Assembly: GCF_052055485.1 (NCBI RefSeq)
Contig: NZ_CP197171.1
Span: 2,728,001-2,792,000 of the forward strand
Direction of reading: 5' to 3'
DNA from: Amphibacillus sp052055485
GTDB taxonomy: Bacteria; Bacillota; Bacilli; Bacillales; Amphibacillaceae
DNA: 64,000 nucleotides
The notes beneath the pieces were generated by a model. That model was not told the DNA's origin, ran no database searches, and worked only from the letters and a program-made list of their open reading frames with translations. This document shows positions 44,140 through 53,352 of this stretch, piece by piece. The translations under genes were made by a program, and so were the position numbers. The first letter of the stretch is position 1; each line of letters starts with the position of its first letter.

Positions 44140-45396
44140 ATGAACACAATTATTGCGTTTATACTCATGTTTGGCTTAATTGTTTTTGTTCATGAATTTG
44201 GTCATTTTATTATTGCTAAAAAAACGGGTATGCTCGTCAGAGAGTTTGCCATCGGCTTTGGACCGAAGATTTTTTCAATCAAGAAATCAGAAACCTTATA
44301 TACTATTCGGATTCTACCGATGGGTGGATATGTCCGAGTAGCAGGAGATGACCCTGAGATCATTGAATTAAAGCCCGGGCAGCATATTGGACTCACTTTC
44401 AATGATCAGCAAAAGGTTCAACAGATTATTATTAATAATAAAGCGAAGTATCCAAATGCTCATGTGATTGAAGTTGAAAGTGCGGATCTTAGCCATGATT
44501 TAATTATCAAAGGTGTTTTAGTTGGTGAAGAGCAGTTAATGAGTTATCCAGTAGCAGAAGATGCTGATTATGTAATGGATGAAACAGCAACTCAGATCGC
44601 TCCATATAATCGTCAATTCGGATCGAAGAACAAACGACAACGAGCGATGCAGCTATTCGCAGGTCCCTTGATGAACTTTGTTTTAACTGTTATCTTATTT
44701 TTTATTCTTGGAGCAGCACAAGGAATACCTGTCGAAGAAGCTAGGTTAGGTGAAATCCAACCGAACAGTCCAGCTGAGACGGCGGGTTTCCAAACAGGTG
44801 ATGAAATTCTTTCAATTAACGATCAATCTATTTCACAATGGGTTGAATTTCAAGCAATCGTTCGTGAAAGTCCTGAACAAGAGCTAACGATGGTTGTGGA
44901 TCGTGCAGGTGAACAACAAGAGTTAAATGTTATGCCAAGGACAGAACAAATTGAAGATATAACAGTTGGCCAAATTGGAGTCATGCCATATGTTGAAAAA
45001 TCATTAGCCAAGGCAATCCCATTTAGTATTACTGAGACCTATGAATGGTCTAAGATGATTTTTGAGAGTGTCATAATGTTGGTTACCGGCCAATTTTCGA
45101 TTGATATGTTAGGTGGACCTGTTGCGATTTATGATGCAACAGACCAAATTGTTCAAACTGGCTTTTGGAACTTTATTAACTGGACAGCTGCTTTAAGTGT
45201 TAACTTAGGGATTATCAATCTATTACCCTTACCAGCACTTGATGGGGGCCGTTTATTATTTATCGGCATTGAAGCTGTTCGAGGCAAACCGATTTCGAGC
45301 GAGAAAGAAGGGCTAGTACATTTTATTGGTTTTGCTTTATTAATGCTGTTAATGATTATCGTCACGTGGAATGATATCCAACGTTTATTTATGTAA
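44140..45396 (+). CDS. rseP: Site-2 intramembrane zinc protease RseP/RasP
   Basis: Cleaves membrane-embedded substrates such as anti-sigma factors and signal peptides. The zinc motif HEFGH is at residues 18-22, the PDZ domain in the middle (LGEIQPNSPAETAGFQTGDEI), and the third ligand motif NLLPLPALDGGRLL at about 360-374. It has 418 residues. Relatives such as Eep mature peptide pheromones in other Firmicutes. Confidence 0.97.
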   Translation: MNTIIAFILMFGLIVFVHEFGHFIIAKKTGMLVREFAIGFGPKIFSIKKSETLYTIRILPMGGYVRVAGDDPEIIELKPGQHIGLTFNDQQKVQQIIINNKAKYPNAHVIEVESADLSHDLIIKGVLVGEEQLMSYPVAEDADYVMDETATQIAPYNRQFGSKNKRQRAMQLFAGPLMNFVLTVILFFILGAAQGIPVEEARLGEIQPNSPAETAGFQTGDEILSINDQSISQWVEFQAIVRESPEQELTMVVDRAGEQQELNVMPRTEQIEDITVGQIGVMPYVEKSLAKAIPFSITETYEWSKMIFESVIMLVTGQFSIDMLGGPVAIYDATDQIVQTGFWNFINWTAALSVNLGIINLLPLPALDGGRLLFIGIEAVRGKPISSEKEGLVHFIGFALLMLLMIIVTWNDIQRLFM

Positions 45397-45427
45397 GGGA
45401 AATGAAGTAGAAAAAGGTGGATAAGAA

Positions 45428-47128
45428 ATGAGACAAAGTAAAACATTGATTCCAACATTAAAGGAAACGCCAGCAGACGCAGATACAAGTAGCCATAAAT
45501 GGTTACTACGGGCAGGTTATATTAGGCAAAATTTCTCTGGTGTCTATAGCTTTCTGCCTTTAGGCAAGCGTGTTCTTGATAAGATAGAAGCCGTTGTACG
45601 TGAGGAAATGGATAAGATCGGTGCAAATGAAATGCTAATGCCGGCTTTACAATCAGCTGATTTGTGGAAAGAAACAGGTAGATGGGATAAAATGGGCGAA
45701 GAATTAATCAGATTACATGATCGCCATGATCGCGAATTTGTGCTTGGTCCTACTCATGAAGAAATCATAACTAGCATCATTCGCGATGAAATAAAAAGTT
45801 ATAAAAAACTTCCTTTAACTCTCTATCAGATTCAAACAAAGTTTCGTGATGAGCGTCGCCCGCGATTTGGTTTATTAAGAGGACGCGAATTTATTATGAA
45901 AGATGCTTATTCATTTCATGACTCAGAGGAAAGTTTAGATCAGAGCTATCAGGAGATGTATCAAGCCTATAGTCGGATCTTTGAACGATTAGGACTAAAT
46001 TTCCGTGCAGTGATTGCTGATGCAGGAGCAATGGGGGGAAAAGATACCCATGAATTTATGGCTTTAGCTGAAGTTGGCGAAGATACGATTGCCTTTTCGA
46101 CTGAATCGAATTACGCAGCTAATATCGAAATGGCAGAAGTTCTTGATACGTATCAAGTGTCAACAGAAGAACAAAAGCCTTTAACAAAAGTGGATACACC
46201 TAATCAAAAAACAATGCAAGAAGTAGCTGATTTCTTAAATCATGACTTAGATCAAGGGATGAAATCCTTATTATTTAAAGCAGATGACGATTATGTTTTA
46301 GTGGTCACAAGAGGAGATCATGAAGTTAATGAAATTAAACTTAAAAACCTTTTAAATGCAAATGATGTGGCATTATTGACTGAGGATGAAGCCTTTGAAT
46401 TAATGCAAGCGTCATTTGGTTCGTTAGGTCCAATCGGTGTCCCTGAGAAAGTAAAAGTGATTTGTGATTTAGCTGTTCGATCGCTAGCTAATGCTAGCTG
46501 TGGAGCTAATCAAGAGGGAGTTCATTATATTAATGTCAATCCATCACGTGATTTGCCAGAGGCAGAGTATGCAGATGTACGCTTTATTAAAGAAGGAGAT
46601 CCTTCTCCAGATGGTCAGGGTATCATAGAATTTGCTGAGGGAATCGAAATTGGACAAGTTTTTAAATTAGGTAAGTTCTATGCTGAGAAATTAGGAGCCA
46701 GTTATTTAAATCAGCAAGGAAAAGCAGCGACAGTTACCACAGGCTGCTATGGGATTGGTATCTCTCGTACGATGGCCGCGATTGTCGAACAGTTTCATGA
46801 TGAAAGAGGGATCACTTGGCCGGCCCATGTTGCTCCTTACCAGATTCACTTACTCGTCTTAAATAATAAAAAGGCTGAACAACGAGAGCTGGCAGATCAA
46901 ATTTATCAACAACTTAAAGATGCAGGCTATGATGTGTTATATGATGATCGTGATGAACGAGCGGGTGTTAAATTTGCTGATAGTGATTTGATCGGAATTC
47001 CTTATCGAATTACAGTTGGTAAGAAAGCAAACGAAGGCATTGTAGAGTGTAAAGTTCGTCAATCAAATGAACAAGAAGAACGACATCAAAGTGAATTATT
47101 AACCTATTTTACAGATGTATTTAATTAA
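45428..47128 (+). CDS. proS: Prolyl-tRNA synthetase (bacterial type)
   Basis: A class II synthetase with an internal editing domain. The N-terminus MRQSKTLIPTLKETPADADTSSHKWLLRAGYIRQ is typical; class II motif 2 is TKFRDERRPRFGLLRGREFIMKDAYSF, and the C-terminal anticodon-binding domain follows PYQIHLLVLN. It has 566 residues. No T-box leader is visible in the 31-bp gap upstream. Confidence 0.98.
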   Translation: MRQSKTLIPTLKETPADADTSSHKWLLRAGYIRQNFSGVYSFLPLGKRVLDKIEAVVREEMDKIGANEMLMPALQSADLWKETGRWDKMGEELIRLHDRHDREFVLGPTHEEIITSIIRDEIKSYKKLPLTLYQIQTKFRDERRPRFGLLRGREFIMKDAYSFHDSEESLDQSYQEMYQAYSRIFERLGLNFRAVIADAGAMGGKDTHEFMALAEVGEDTIAFSTESNYAANIEMAEVLDTYQVSTEEQKPLTKVDTPNQKTMQEVADFLNHDLDQGMKSLLFKADDDYVLVVTRGDHEVNEIKLKNLLNANDVALLTEDEAFELMQASFGSLGPIGVPEKVKVICDLAVRSLANASCGANQEGVHYINVNPSRDLPEAEYADVRFIKEGDPSPDGQGIIEFAEGIEIGQVFKLGKFYAEKLGASYLNQQGKAATVTTGCYGIGISRTMAAIVEQFHDERGITWPAHVAPYQIHLLVLNNKKAEQRELADQIYQQLKDAGYDVLYDDRDERAGVKFADSDLIGIPYRITVGKKANEGIVECKVRQSNEQEERHQSELLTYFTDVFN

Positions 47129-47135
47129 TCATCAG

Positions 47136-47164
47136 CCCTTGTCAAAGATTTAGACAAGGGTTTA
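47136..47164 (+). terminator. Terminator after proS
   Basis: CCCTTGTC (47136-47143) pairs with GACAAGGG (47153-47160), followed by TTT only, so it may be leaky. Confidence 0.65.
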
Positions 47165-47185
47165 ACCATTTAACTTTTAGCAGAA

Positions 47186-47593
47186 TTATCACAGATAATC
47201 GTCCGTAAAACTTGGGGCAATACGACGTCGGTCACGCAGGCGTTACACACGATGTGGTGGTTTTAGCCTGTGATCCTTCCTAATAGAGAAAAGAAATAAA
47301 TCTATTGACGGAGGAGGTCAGGTGAGCTAGTGTCCTGATTCACTTAACTAAACAAATGTTGTCGATGGGGAGATCACTACGGTGGGATGATTACCCGCAC
47401 TAAGGAAGGCTACGACGTATTTGCAAGATTAGCAAAACTTGGCTCATCGCCAAATCTTTATGGCGAATGCCGTCGTTTGACTTAGACGATCGCCAATAAA
47501 ATTTGATCATGCAAGAATAAGTACCTTACTTATTCTGAGCCCCACTCCCAATCAGTGTCCCCACTGATTAAAGTTTCGTTTTATAGTAGAAAA
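47186..47593. repeat. Dispersed mosaic repeat in the proS-polC gap
   Basis: It begins TTATCACAGATAATCGTCCGT and ends CCCACTGATTAAAGTTTCG, the same boundary motifs as at 34176-34464 and in the flhG-cheB array. The AATCAGTG/CACTGATT hairpin at the end is retained. The inverted GGGACTGGGGCTCAGAATAA-like segment lies at about 47512-47553. It reaches to within about 25 bp of the polC start. No gene is visible. Confidence 0.65.
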
Positions 47594-47617
47594 TCTATCT
47601 CGTCTGGAGGGAAGGAA

Positions 47618-50600
47618 ATGAGTTTATCCAGTCAAGAAAAAATGAAAGTTTTGTTAGAGCAAATTAAAATAGATCAAAGTGATCAACAAAATTACTTTAA
47701 TCAAGCTCAATTGCAAAAGTTAGAAGTATTTAAAAAAGAACAACGATGGTATTTCCATTTTAAGATCGAAAAAATATTACCGATCCAAATCTTTCGACTC
47801 TTTCGGTTGAAATTACAAGAAGCCTTTTCTTTAATTGCGGCAGTAGACTTCTCAATTGTATATGATGAGCAGACATTGGATGGAGAGGACATGTGCAATT
47901 ATTGGCGTGATTTTATTGAATTAGAGCCTAATTTGTCACCCGCCTATGCTGATTTATTAAAAAATCATAAACCTAGTGTTGATGGTCAAAAGTTAACGAT
48001 TAAGACGAGAAATGAAACAGAGGCAACAGTGATTAAAAATCGCATTACGCCAGCCTATAAACAATATTGTCGAAAAAACGGTTTACCACACTGGCAACTT
48101 GAGTTCATCACTGAAGCCGCGGAAGATCATTTGGCTAAATTTAACGAGCAAAAGGCTTTAGAGGACAAATTACTCGTTAAGCAAGCGATGGAAGATAAAC
48201 GAACAAATCAAAAAGATAAACAGCCTAAGAATGAACCTGTTATGATCGGCTATTCCATTAAAGAACCCGCGATTCCAATGAAAGATATTTTCGAAGAAGA
48301 GCGTCGTGTGATTCTACAAGGTTATATTTTCAATGTTGATATAAGAGAGTTGCGTTCAGGACGTCATTTATTGATTATTAAAATGACTGACTATACGGAT
48401 TCCTTTACCGTAAAAATGTTTTCTCGAACGGATCAAGATCAAGAGAAATTTAAATCGGTTAAACCGGGAATATGGGCTAAAGTTCGTGGGAGTATTCAAA
48501 CAGATACCTTTTCTAATGAATTGGCAATGATGTTAAATGATTTAAATGAAATTAAGCATGAAATGAAAAAAGATTTAGCCAAAGAGAACGAAAAACGTGT
48601 CGAATTACATAGTCATACGATGATGAGTCAAATGGATGCTGTTGTTTCCGCTTCGAATCTCGTTGAGCGAGCAGCTAAATGGGGACATTCTGCTATTGCT
48701 ATTACAGATCATGCTGTTGCCCAAAGCTATCCAGAAGCACATGCGGCTAGTTTAAAACATGGTATCAAAATGCTCTATGGTGTCGAAATCAATTTAGTTG
48801 ATGATGGGGTGCCCATTGCCTATAATGAAGCAAATCTCAATTTACAAGAGGCAACTTATGTTGTGTTTGACGTTGAAACAACAGGATTGTCTGCTGTTTA
48901 TGATACGATCATTGAATTGGCGGCTGTAAAGGTTAAAAATGGAGAGATTATCGATACATTTGAACGATTTGCTAATCCGCATCAGCCTTTGTCGCAAACG
49001 ATTATCGATTTAACAGGTATTAATGATGAGATGCTAAAGGATGCACCAGAGGTTGAACAAGTATTAACAGATTTTCATGACTGGATGGATGATGGTATTT
49101 TAGTTGCTCACAATGCCAGTTTTGATATGGGATTCATTAATCAAGGGTTTGAAAAAATTGGGATGGAAAAAGCAAAAAATCCAGTAATTGATACATTGGA
49201 ATTGGCTCGCTTTATATTGCCACAGCTTAAAAGTCATCGATTAAATATTTTGTGTAAACATTATGGTATTGAACTAACGCAACATCACCGAGCGATTTAT
49301 GATACTGAAGCGACAGCTTATCTGCTTTGGAAGCTAATCAAAGAAGCTGAAGAAAAAGAAATTACCAATCACAATCAATTTAATAAACATATGGGAGAGG
49401 GGAATGCCTATCAAAGGGCTAGACCTTACCATGCGACTTTACTGGCTAAAAATGAGATTGGCTTAAAAAACATCTTTAAATTGATCTCACTGGCACATAT
49501 CGATTATTTTTATCGAGTGCCACGGGTCCCGCGTTCTAAACTCACAGCTCATCGTGAAGGTATTTTAGTTGGCTCTGCTTGTGATAAAGGCGAAGTATTT
49601 GAAACGATGATGCAAAAATCAGCAGAAGAGGCTGAAAGAGTAGCGGAATATTATGATTATATTGAAGTGCAACCCCCAGAAAACTATTATCCATTAATTG
49701 ATCGTGAACTTGTTCAGAATGAAGCACAAATATATGATATTATTCGCAACTTAGTTGATTTGGCTGATCGATTAAATAAAATATGTGTTGCTACTGGCAA
49801 TGTACACTATTTAGATAAGCAGGATAAGATTTATCGGAAGATTTTAGTGAAGTCACAAAACGCTAATCCTCTTAGTCGACAAACCTTGCCAGATGTTCCG
49901 TTTCGAACAACTGATGAAATGTTAACTTGTTTTGACTTTTTAGATGATAAGAAAGCGAAGGAAATTGTTGTTGACAATACCCAAGTGATTGCCGATCAAA
50001 TCGATAACATTAGCCCAATTAAAGAAGATCTTTATACACCAAATATTGATGGAGCAGATCAGGAAATTCGAGAAATGAGCTATGACTATGCCCACCAATT
50101 ATATGGTGAAGAATTACCTGATATTGTCGTTGAGCGAATGGAGAAGGAACTTAAGAGCATTATTGGTCATGGATTTGCTGTTATCTATTTAATTTCACAT
50201 AAATTGGTTAAAAAATCACTGGATGATGGTTATTTAGTGGGTTCTCGGGGGTCAGTCGGTTCATCTTTAATTGCTACATTTACTGAAATTACTGAGGTTA
50301 ATCCATTGCCACCACATTACTTGTGTCCAAAATGCTGTCATTATGAGTTTTTTGATGATGGTAAATATGCCAGTGGTTATGACTTACCTGATAAGAATTG
50401 TACTGAATGTGGCACGACGTATCAAAAAGAAGGTCAAGATATTCCATTTGAAACGTTTTTAGGCTTTAAAGGGGATAAAGTCCCCGATATTGATCTTAAC
50501 TTCTCAGGAACTTATCAACCAACTGCACACAACTATACGAAAGTACTATTTGGTGAAGATAAAGTATTTCGAGCAGGAACAATTGGTACCGTTGCTGAAA

Positions 50601-51904
50601 AAACAGCATATGGCTATGTTAAAGGGTATGGAAATGATCATAACCTCCATATCAAAAATACGGAAGTTGATCGATTAGTTAAAGGTTGTACAGGAGTGAA
50701 GCGAACAACTGGACAGCATCCAGGTGGGATTATTGTTGTTCCAGAGGATATGGATATCTATGACTTTACACCGATTCAATATCCAGCAGATGATCGGAAT
50801 TCAGAATGGAAAACGACTCATTTTGATTTCCATTCCATTCATGATAACTTATTAAAACTGGATATCCTTGGACATGATGATCCGACCATGATTAGAATGC
50901 TCCAAGATTTAAGCGGAATTGATCCGAAAACACTGCCGACTGATGATCAAGAAGTGATGAAAATATTTTCATCACCGGAAGTTTTAGGCGTGACAGCTGA
51001 GCAAATTATGTGTAAAACAGGAACCTTAGGCGTACCTGAATTTGGTACCCGCTTTGTTCGTCAAATGTTAGAAGATACTCATCCGAAAACTTTTGGTGAA
51101 CTTGTCATAATATCTGGTCTATCGCATGGAACGGATGTCTGGCTGGGTAATGCGCAAGAATTGATTAATCAAGGTATTTGTAAGTTACCAGACGTTATTG
51201 GTTGTCGTGATGACATCATGGTTTATTTAATGCACCGGGGATTAGAAGCCTCATTAGCCTTTCAGATTATGGAGTCTGTCCGAAAAGGGAAGGGTCTGCA
51301 AGATGAATGGGTAATTGAAATGAAAAAGCATGATGTCCCTGATTGGTATATTGATTCATGCCGAAAAATAAAATATATGTTCCCGAAAGCCCATGCTTCC
51401 GCTTATGTTTTGATGGCGATTCGAATTGCTTATTTTAAAGTTCATCATCCGATTTTTTTCTATGCTGCTTATTTTACTGTTCGTGCAAGTGATTTTGAAC
51501 TTGATACAATGATCAAAGGTTCAAACGCGATTCGCCAGCGAATTGAAGAGATTTATGCTAAGGGAAACGATGCTTCACCGAAAGAAAAAAGTTTGGTTGT
51601 TGTACTAGAAATTGCTTTAGAAATGAATGAACGTGGTTTTTCATTCGGCAAAGTTGATCTCTATCAATCAAGTGCAACAGACTTTCTTGTCGACGGAGAT
51701 AAACTGATTCCACCGTTTAATGCGATCGATGGACTCGGTACAAACGCAGCCTTGAATATTGTTAAATCAAGAGAAGAAGGCGAATTCCTATCTAAAGAAG
51801 ATTTACGAGAAAGAAGTCGTATCTCTAAAACCGTGCTTGAATATTTAGATAATCATGGTTGTTTAGCAGGTATGGAAGAAAAAAATCAACTATCATTGTT
51901 TTAA
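47618..51904 (+). CDS. polC: DNA polymerase III alpha subunit PolC (Gram-positive type)
   Basis: The replicative polymerase with proofreading, 1428 residues. An OB fold (RRVILQGYIFNVDIRELRSGRH) is followed by a PHP domain (RVELHSHTMMSQMDAV). DEDD exonuclease (FDVETTG at about 417) is inserted in the PHP domain. Then come the zinc-binding cysteines CPKC...CTEC (about 904-938), PDIDLNFSG with catalytic aspartates (about 957) and FPKAHASAYV. ATG at 47618 follows GGAGGGAAGGAA; the frame upstream to 47555 is repeat-derived. Confidence 0.98.
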   Translation: MSLSSQEKMKVLLEQIKIDQSDQQNYFNQAQLQKLEVFKKEQRWYFHFKIEKILPIQIFRLFRLKLQEAFSLIAAVDFSIVYDEQTLDGEDMCNYWRDFIELEPNLSPAYADLLKNHKPSVDGQKLTIKTRNETEATVIKNRITPAYKQYCRKNGLPHWQLEFITEAAEDHLAKFNEQKALEDKLLVKQAMEDKRTNQKDKQPKNEPVMIGYSIKEPAIPMKDIFEEERRVILQGYIFNVDIRELRSGRHLLIIKMTDYTDSFTVKMFSRTDQDQEKFKSVKPGIWAKVRGSIQTDTFSNELAMMLNDLNEIKHEMKKDLAKENEKRVELHSHTMMSQMDAVVSASNLVERAAKWGHSAIAITDHAVAQSYPEAHAASLKHGIKMLYGVEINLVDDGVPIAYNEANLNLQEATYVVFDVETTGLSAVYDTIIELAAVKVKNGEIIDTFERFANPHQPLSQTIIDLTGINDEMLKDAPEVEQVLTDFHDWMDDGILVAHNASFDMGFINQGFEKIGMEKAKNPVIDTLELARFILPQLKSHRLNILCKHYGIELTQHHRAIYDTEATAYLLWKLIKEAEEKEITNHNQFNKHMGEGNAYQRARPYHATLLAKNEIGLKNIFKLISLAHIDYFYRVPRVPRSKLTAHREGILVGSACDKGEVFETMMQKSAEEAERVAEYYDYIEVQPPENYYPLIDRELVQNEAQIYDIIRNLVDLADRLNKICVATGNVHYLDKQDKIYRKILVKSQNANPLSRQTLPDVPFRTTDEMLTCFDFLDDKKAKEIVVDNTQVIADQIDNISPIKEDLYTPNIDGADQEIREMSYDYAHQLYGEELPDIVVERMEKELKSIIGHGFAVIYLISHKLVKKSLDDGYLVGSRGSVGSSLIATFTEITEVNPLPPHYLCPKCCHYEFFDDGKYASGYDLPDKNCTECGTTYQKEGQDIPFETFLGFKGDKVPDIDLNFSGTYQPTAHNYTKVLFGEDKVFRAGTIGTVAEKTAYGYVKGYGNDHNLHIKNTEVDRLVKGCTGVKRTTGQHPGGIIVVPEDMDIYDFTPIQYPADDRNSEWKTTHFDFHSIHDNLLKLDILGHDDPTMIRMLQDLSGIDPKTLPTDDQEVMKIFSSPEVLGVTAEQIMCKTGTLGVPEFGTRFVRQMLEDTHPKTFGELVIISGLSHGTDVWLGNAQELINQGICKLPDVIGCRDDIMVYLMHRGLEASLAFQIMESVRKGKGLQDEWVIEMKKHDVPDWYIDSCRKIKYMFPKAHASAYVLMAIRIAYFKVHHPIFFYAAYFTVRASDFELDTMIKGSNAIRQRIEEIYAKGNDASPKEKSLVVVLEIALEMNERGFSFGKVDLYQSSATDFLVDGDKLIPPFNAIDGLGTNAALNIVKSREEGEFLSKEDLRERSRISKTVLEYLDNHGCLAGMEEKNQLSLF

Positions 51905-52041
51905 ATCCATTAACGCATGTTCTCAAAAAATGGGTTGTACAATATATAGCGTTGGTGAGTAAAAAAACAGAACTCATTGACGCTATATTTTTATTTAAAT
52001 ATTTTATGATTTGTCTCATTTATAACTCACGTTATAAACCC

Positions 52042-52168
52042 GCAGTTAGCCGAACCTTCGCGTTCCATGGGCACGACCTCAGCTAGCTAAGAAAAGCTTA
52101 AAAAGCTTTTCTTAGCGGATCTTCGGACGCGTGCTGTTCCCATAGGAGTCTACGGTTCGGCTAACTGC
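52042..52168. repeat. 127-bp palindromic unit nested in the ISL3 element
   Basis: GCAGTTAGCCGAACC (52042-52056) and GGTTCGGCTAACTGC (52154-52168) are perfect 15-bp inverted ends. At the centre a perfect 14-bp stem, GCTAAGAAAAGCTT/AAGCTTTTCTTAGC (52086-52116), has a 3-base loop. It lies between the left IS end and the transposase remnant. It may be a separate MITE-like unit or part of the IS leader; no target duplication is evident. Confidence 0.8.
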
Positions 52169-52306
52169 TAATCATCAAATCGTCCGATTTGTCGCAGATC
52201 AATTTGTGATGGATGATTCATATTTTTAAATTTAAATATAGAAAACAAGTGAGTTTCCCTTTAGAATTGAAGTCGACTAAAACCATAATCCTGGGAGGGA
52301 ACTCAC

Positions 52307-52747
52307 TTGTCTACTTGTAATGATATAAGCTTTCTGATCGATGTTCAAGATGAAAATATAACTTTTTCACCTGGTTGTGTGACACTCGGTGAATACAACG
52401 GGAAGCCGTGTAAATTTATTAGTGGTGAATTGACTTATGACCCAACCCATTGTGAAAAGTGTGGGATCAAGAATGAAAACTACGTCGTGATTAGAAATGG
52501 GAAACAAACATCTAGGATTACCTTGCCAATGGCGGGTACCTCATTAACCTTTCTTAAACTAAAGAAACAGCGTTTTTTCTGTAAAGCGTGTCGGAGTAGT
52601 TTTATGGCTAAAACCTCAATTGTTGAAACAAGCTATCGGAACTTTTATAATTATAAAAAACGCATTATGATCCATTTCAAATTCAAAGCAATCGAAACAA
52701 AGTCATTAAATAATAACCAAAAAGAATCACGAATCAAAGCAGCCTAA
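52307..52747 (+). pseudogene. ISL3-family transposase remnant (N- and C-termini joined)
   Basis: The N-terminal zinc-binding region is recognisable: CEKCG (with two cysteines), then KKQRFFCKACRSSF. After AKTSIVE the frame jumps to SYRNFYNYKKRIMIHFKF, a C-terminal motif of ISL3 transposases. The DDE catalytic core of several hundred residues is therefore missing in frame. The start is TTG after GGGAGGGAACTCAC. The product could still bind IS ends, which is inference. Confidence 0.85.
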
Positions 52748-52767
52748 CGGCTACTTTGATTCGTGAT
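52726..52767. terminator. Bidirectional hairpin at the end of the transposase remnant
   Basis: ATCACGAATCAAAG (52726-52739) and CTTTGATTCGTGAT (52754-52767) form a perfect 14-bp stem overlapping the remnant's last codons. A long T-run is lacking on the + strand. Confidence 0.6.
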
Positions 52768-53026
52768 AAACAACTAAATATATGTTGGCTAAAATTCCTC
52801 ACCAACGTTACTTGACGTAGAACCAAAAAATGAGAGCATGCGTTTTTTACGATATAATGACTTATGTCGTTAAAACTAGCTCCTCTTGTGGATGTATTAA
52901 AGACAGGTGTGGGGGTGCCGACTGATAAGGTTGATCCAATCAGATATTTCTGAATTGGAAATCTCTCGACATCTTTCATACTTCACTCCCCCTATCTTAT
53001 ACCAAATTACCATCAATTATAGTATA

Positions 53027-53044
53027 ATATGACATATGTCATAT
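53027..53044. promoter_or_regulatory. 18-bp perfect palindrome, possible operator
   Basis: ATATGACATATGTCATAT is perfectly self-complementary and abuts TATAAT on the + strand (53023-53028). It resembles an operator for a dimeric regulator. No regulator gene of matching type is adjacent. Between here and 53195 are a TCCTACTA/TAGTAGGA hairpin (about 53086-53105) and TATAAT at 53167-53172, a candidate -10 for the next gene. Confidence 0.45.
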
Positions 53045-53194
53045 AAATTTAGAAAAGCTCTACGGTGTGCAAAAAAAGTCTCATTTTCCTACTATTTTAG
53101 TAGGAACGATAAATACAATGATTGAATTGAAGCTCTAGCATTTATTAATTAACGAGATGTTTCAGATATAATATATTTAAAGGTGGCATTTATC

Positions 53195-53335
53195 ATGCAA
53201 GCAGCCGTACTGTATTTAAGAAAGAAATCAGAGACATTAAAAAAAGTTCAAAAGAGTGAAGTGAGATTATCTTACGTGACAACAATAGACTTAAAAGCTT
53301 TTCAGTTGAATTCTGGTCCGGTTGATAACCTGTGA
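53195..53335 (+). CDS. comX: ComX-like pheromone prepeptide without tryptophan (putative)
   Basis: A 46-codon ORF, too short to be called automatically, with AAAGGTGG 8 bases before ATG. The peptide starts MQAAVLYLRKKSETLKKVQK and continues SEVRLSYVTTIDLKAFQLNS, ending GPVDNL. This fits the ComX prepeptide layout: MQ at the start, YL..., (P/S)E.LKK and E..L. Its stop overlaps the longest comP frame, as ComX genes precede comP. It lacks Trp, the prenylated residue of known ComX, and no comQ is adjacent. Family membership is inferred from pattern and context. Confidence 0.65.
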   Translation: MQAAVLYLRKKSETLKKVQKSEVRLSYVTTIDLKAFQLNSGPVDNL

Positions 53336-53352
53336 AGCGAAATATAAGGTTG

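Larger units (their letters stand above)
51933..52824 (+). mobile_element. Internally deleted ISL3-type insertion element with 8-bp target duplication
   Basis: Ends GGTTGTACAATATATAGCG... (left) and the complement of GGTTCTACGTCAAGTAACG (right) are imperfect terminal inverted repeats continuing GTTGGTGAG. AAAAAATG flanks both sides (51925-51932 and 52825-52832), an exact 8-bp duplication as ISL3 elements make. The 892-bp length is too short for a complete element, and the transposase is internally deleted. Movement would need a transposase supplied in trans. Confidence 0.88.
51912..52848 (+). terminator. polC terminator split by an IS insertion in its loop
   Basis: Left arm AACGCATGTTCTC is at 51912-51924; right arm GAGAGCATGCGTT is at 52832-52844 and is followed by a T-run. 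Joined across the IS, with one copy of the target duplication kept, they form a 13-bp stem (one G-T pair) around the loop AAAAAAT. In its present state the arms are 907 bp apart and should no longer terminate polC transcripts as a simple hairpin. Confidence 0.85.

Noticed and set aside
45397..45427. T-box riboswitch before proS
   Set aside because: The gap is only 31 bp and has no T-box sequence.
47555..47617. N-terminal extension of PolC
   Set aside because: The first 21 codons are repeat sequence; the ATG at 47618 has the ribosome site and matches the family start.
52734..52979. 81-codon minus-strand open frame next to the IS
   Set aside because: It has a ribosome-like site, but the frame crosses the IS end and no protein family is recognisable. 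Kept only as a regulatory-region observation.
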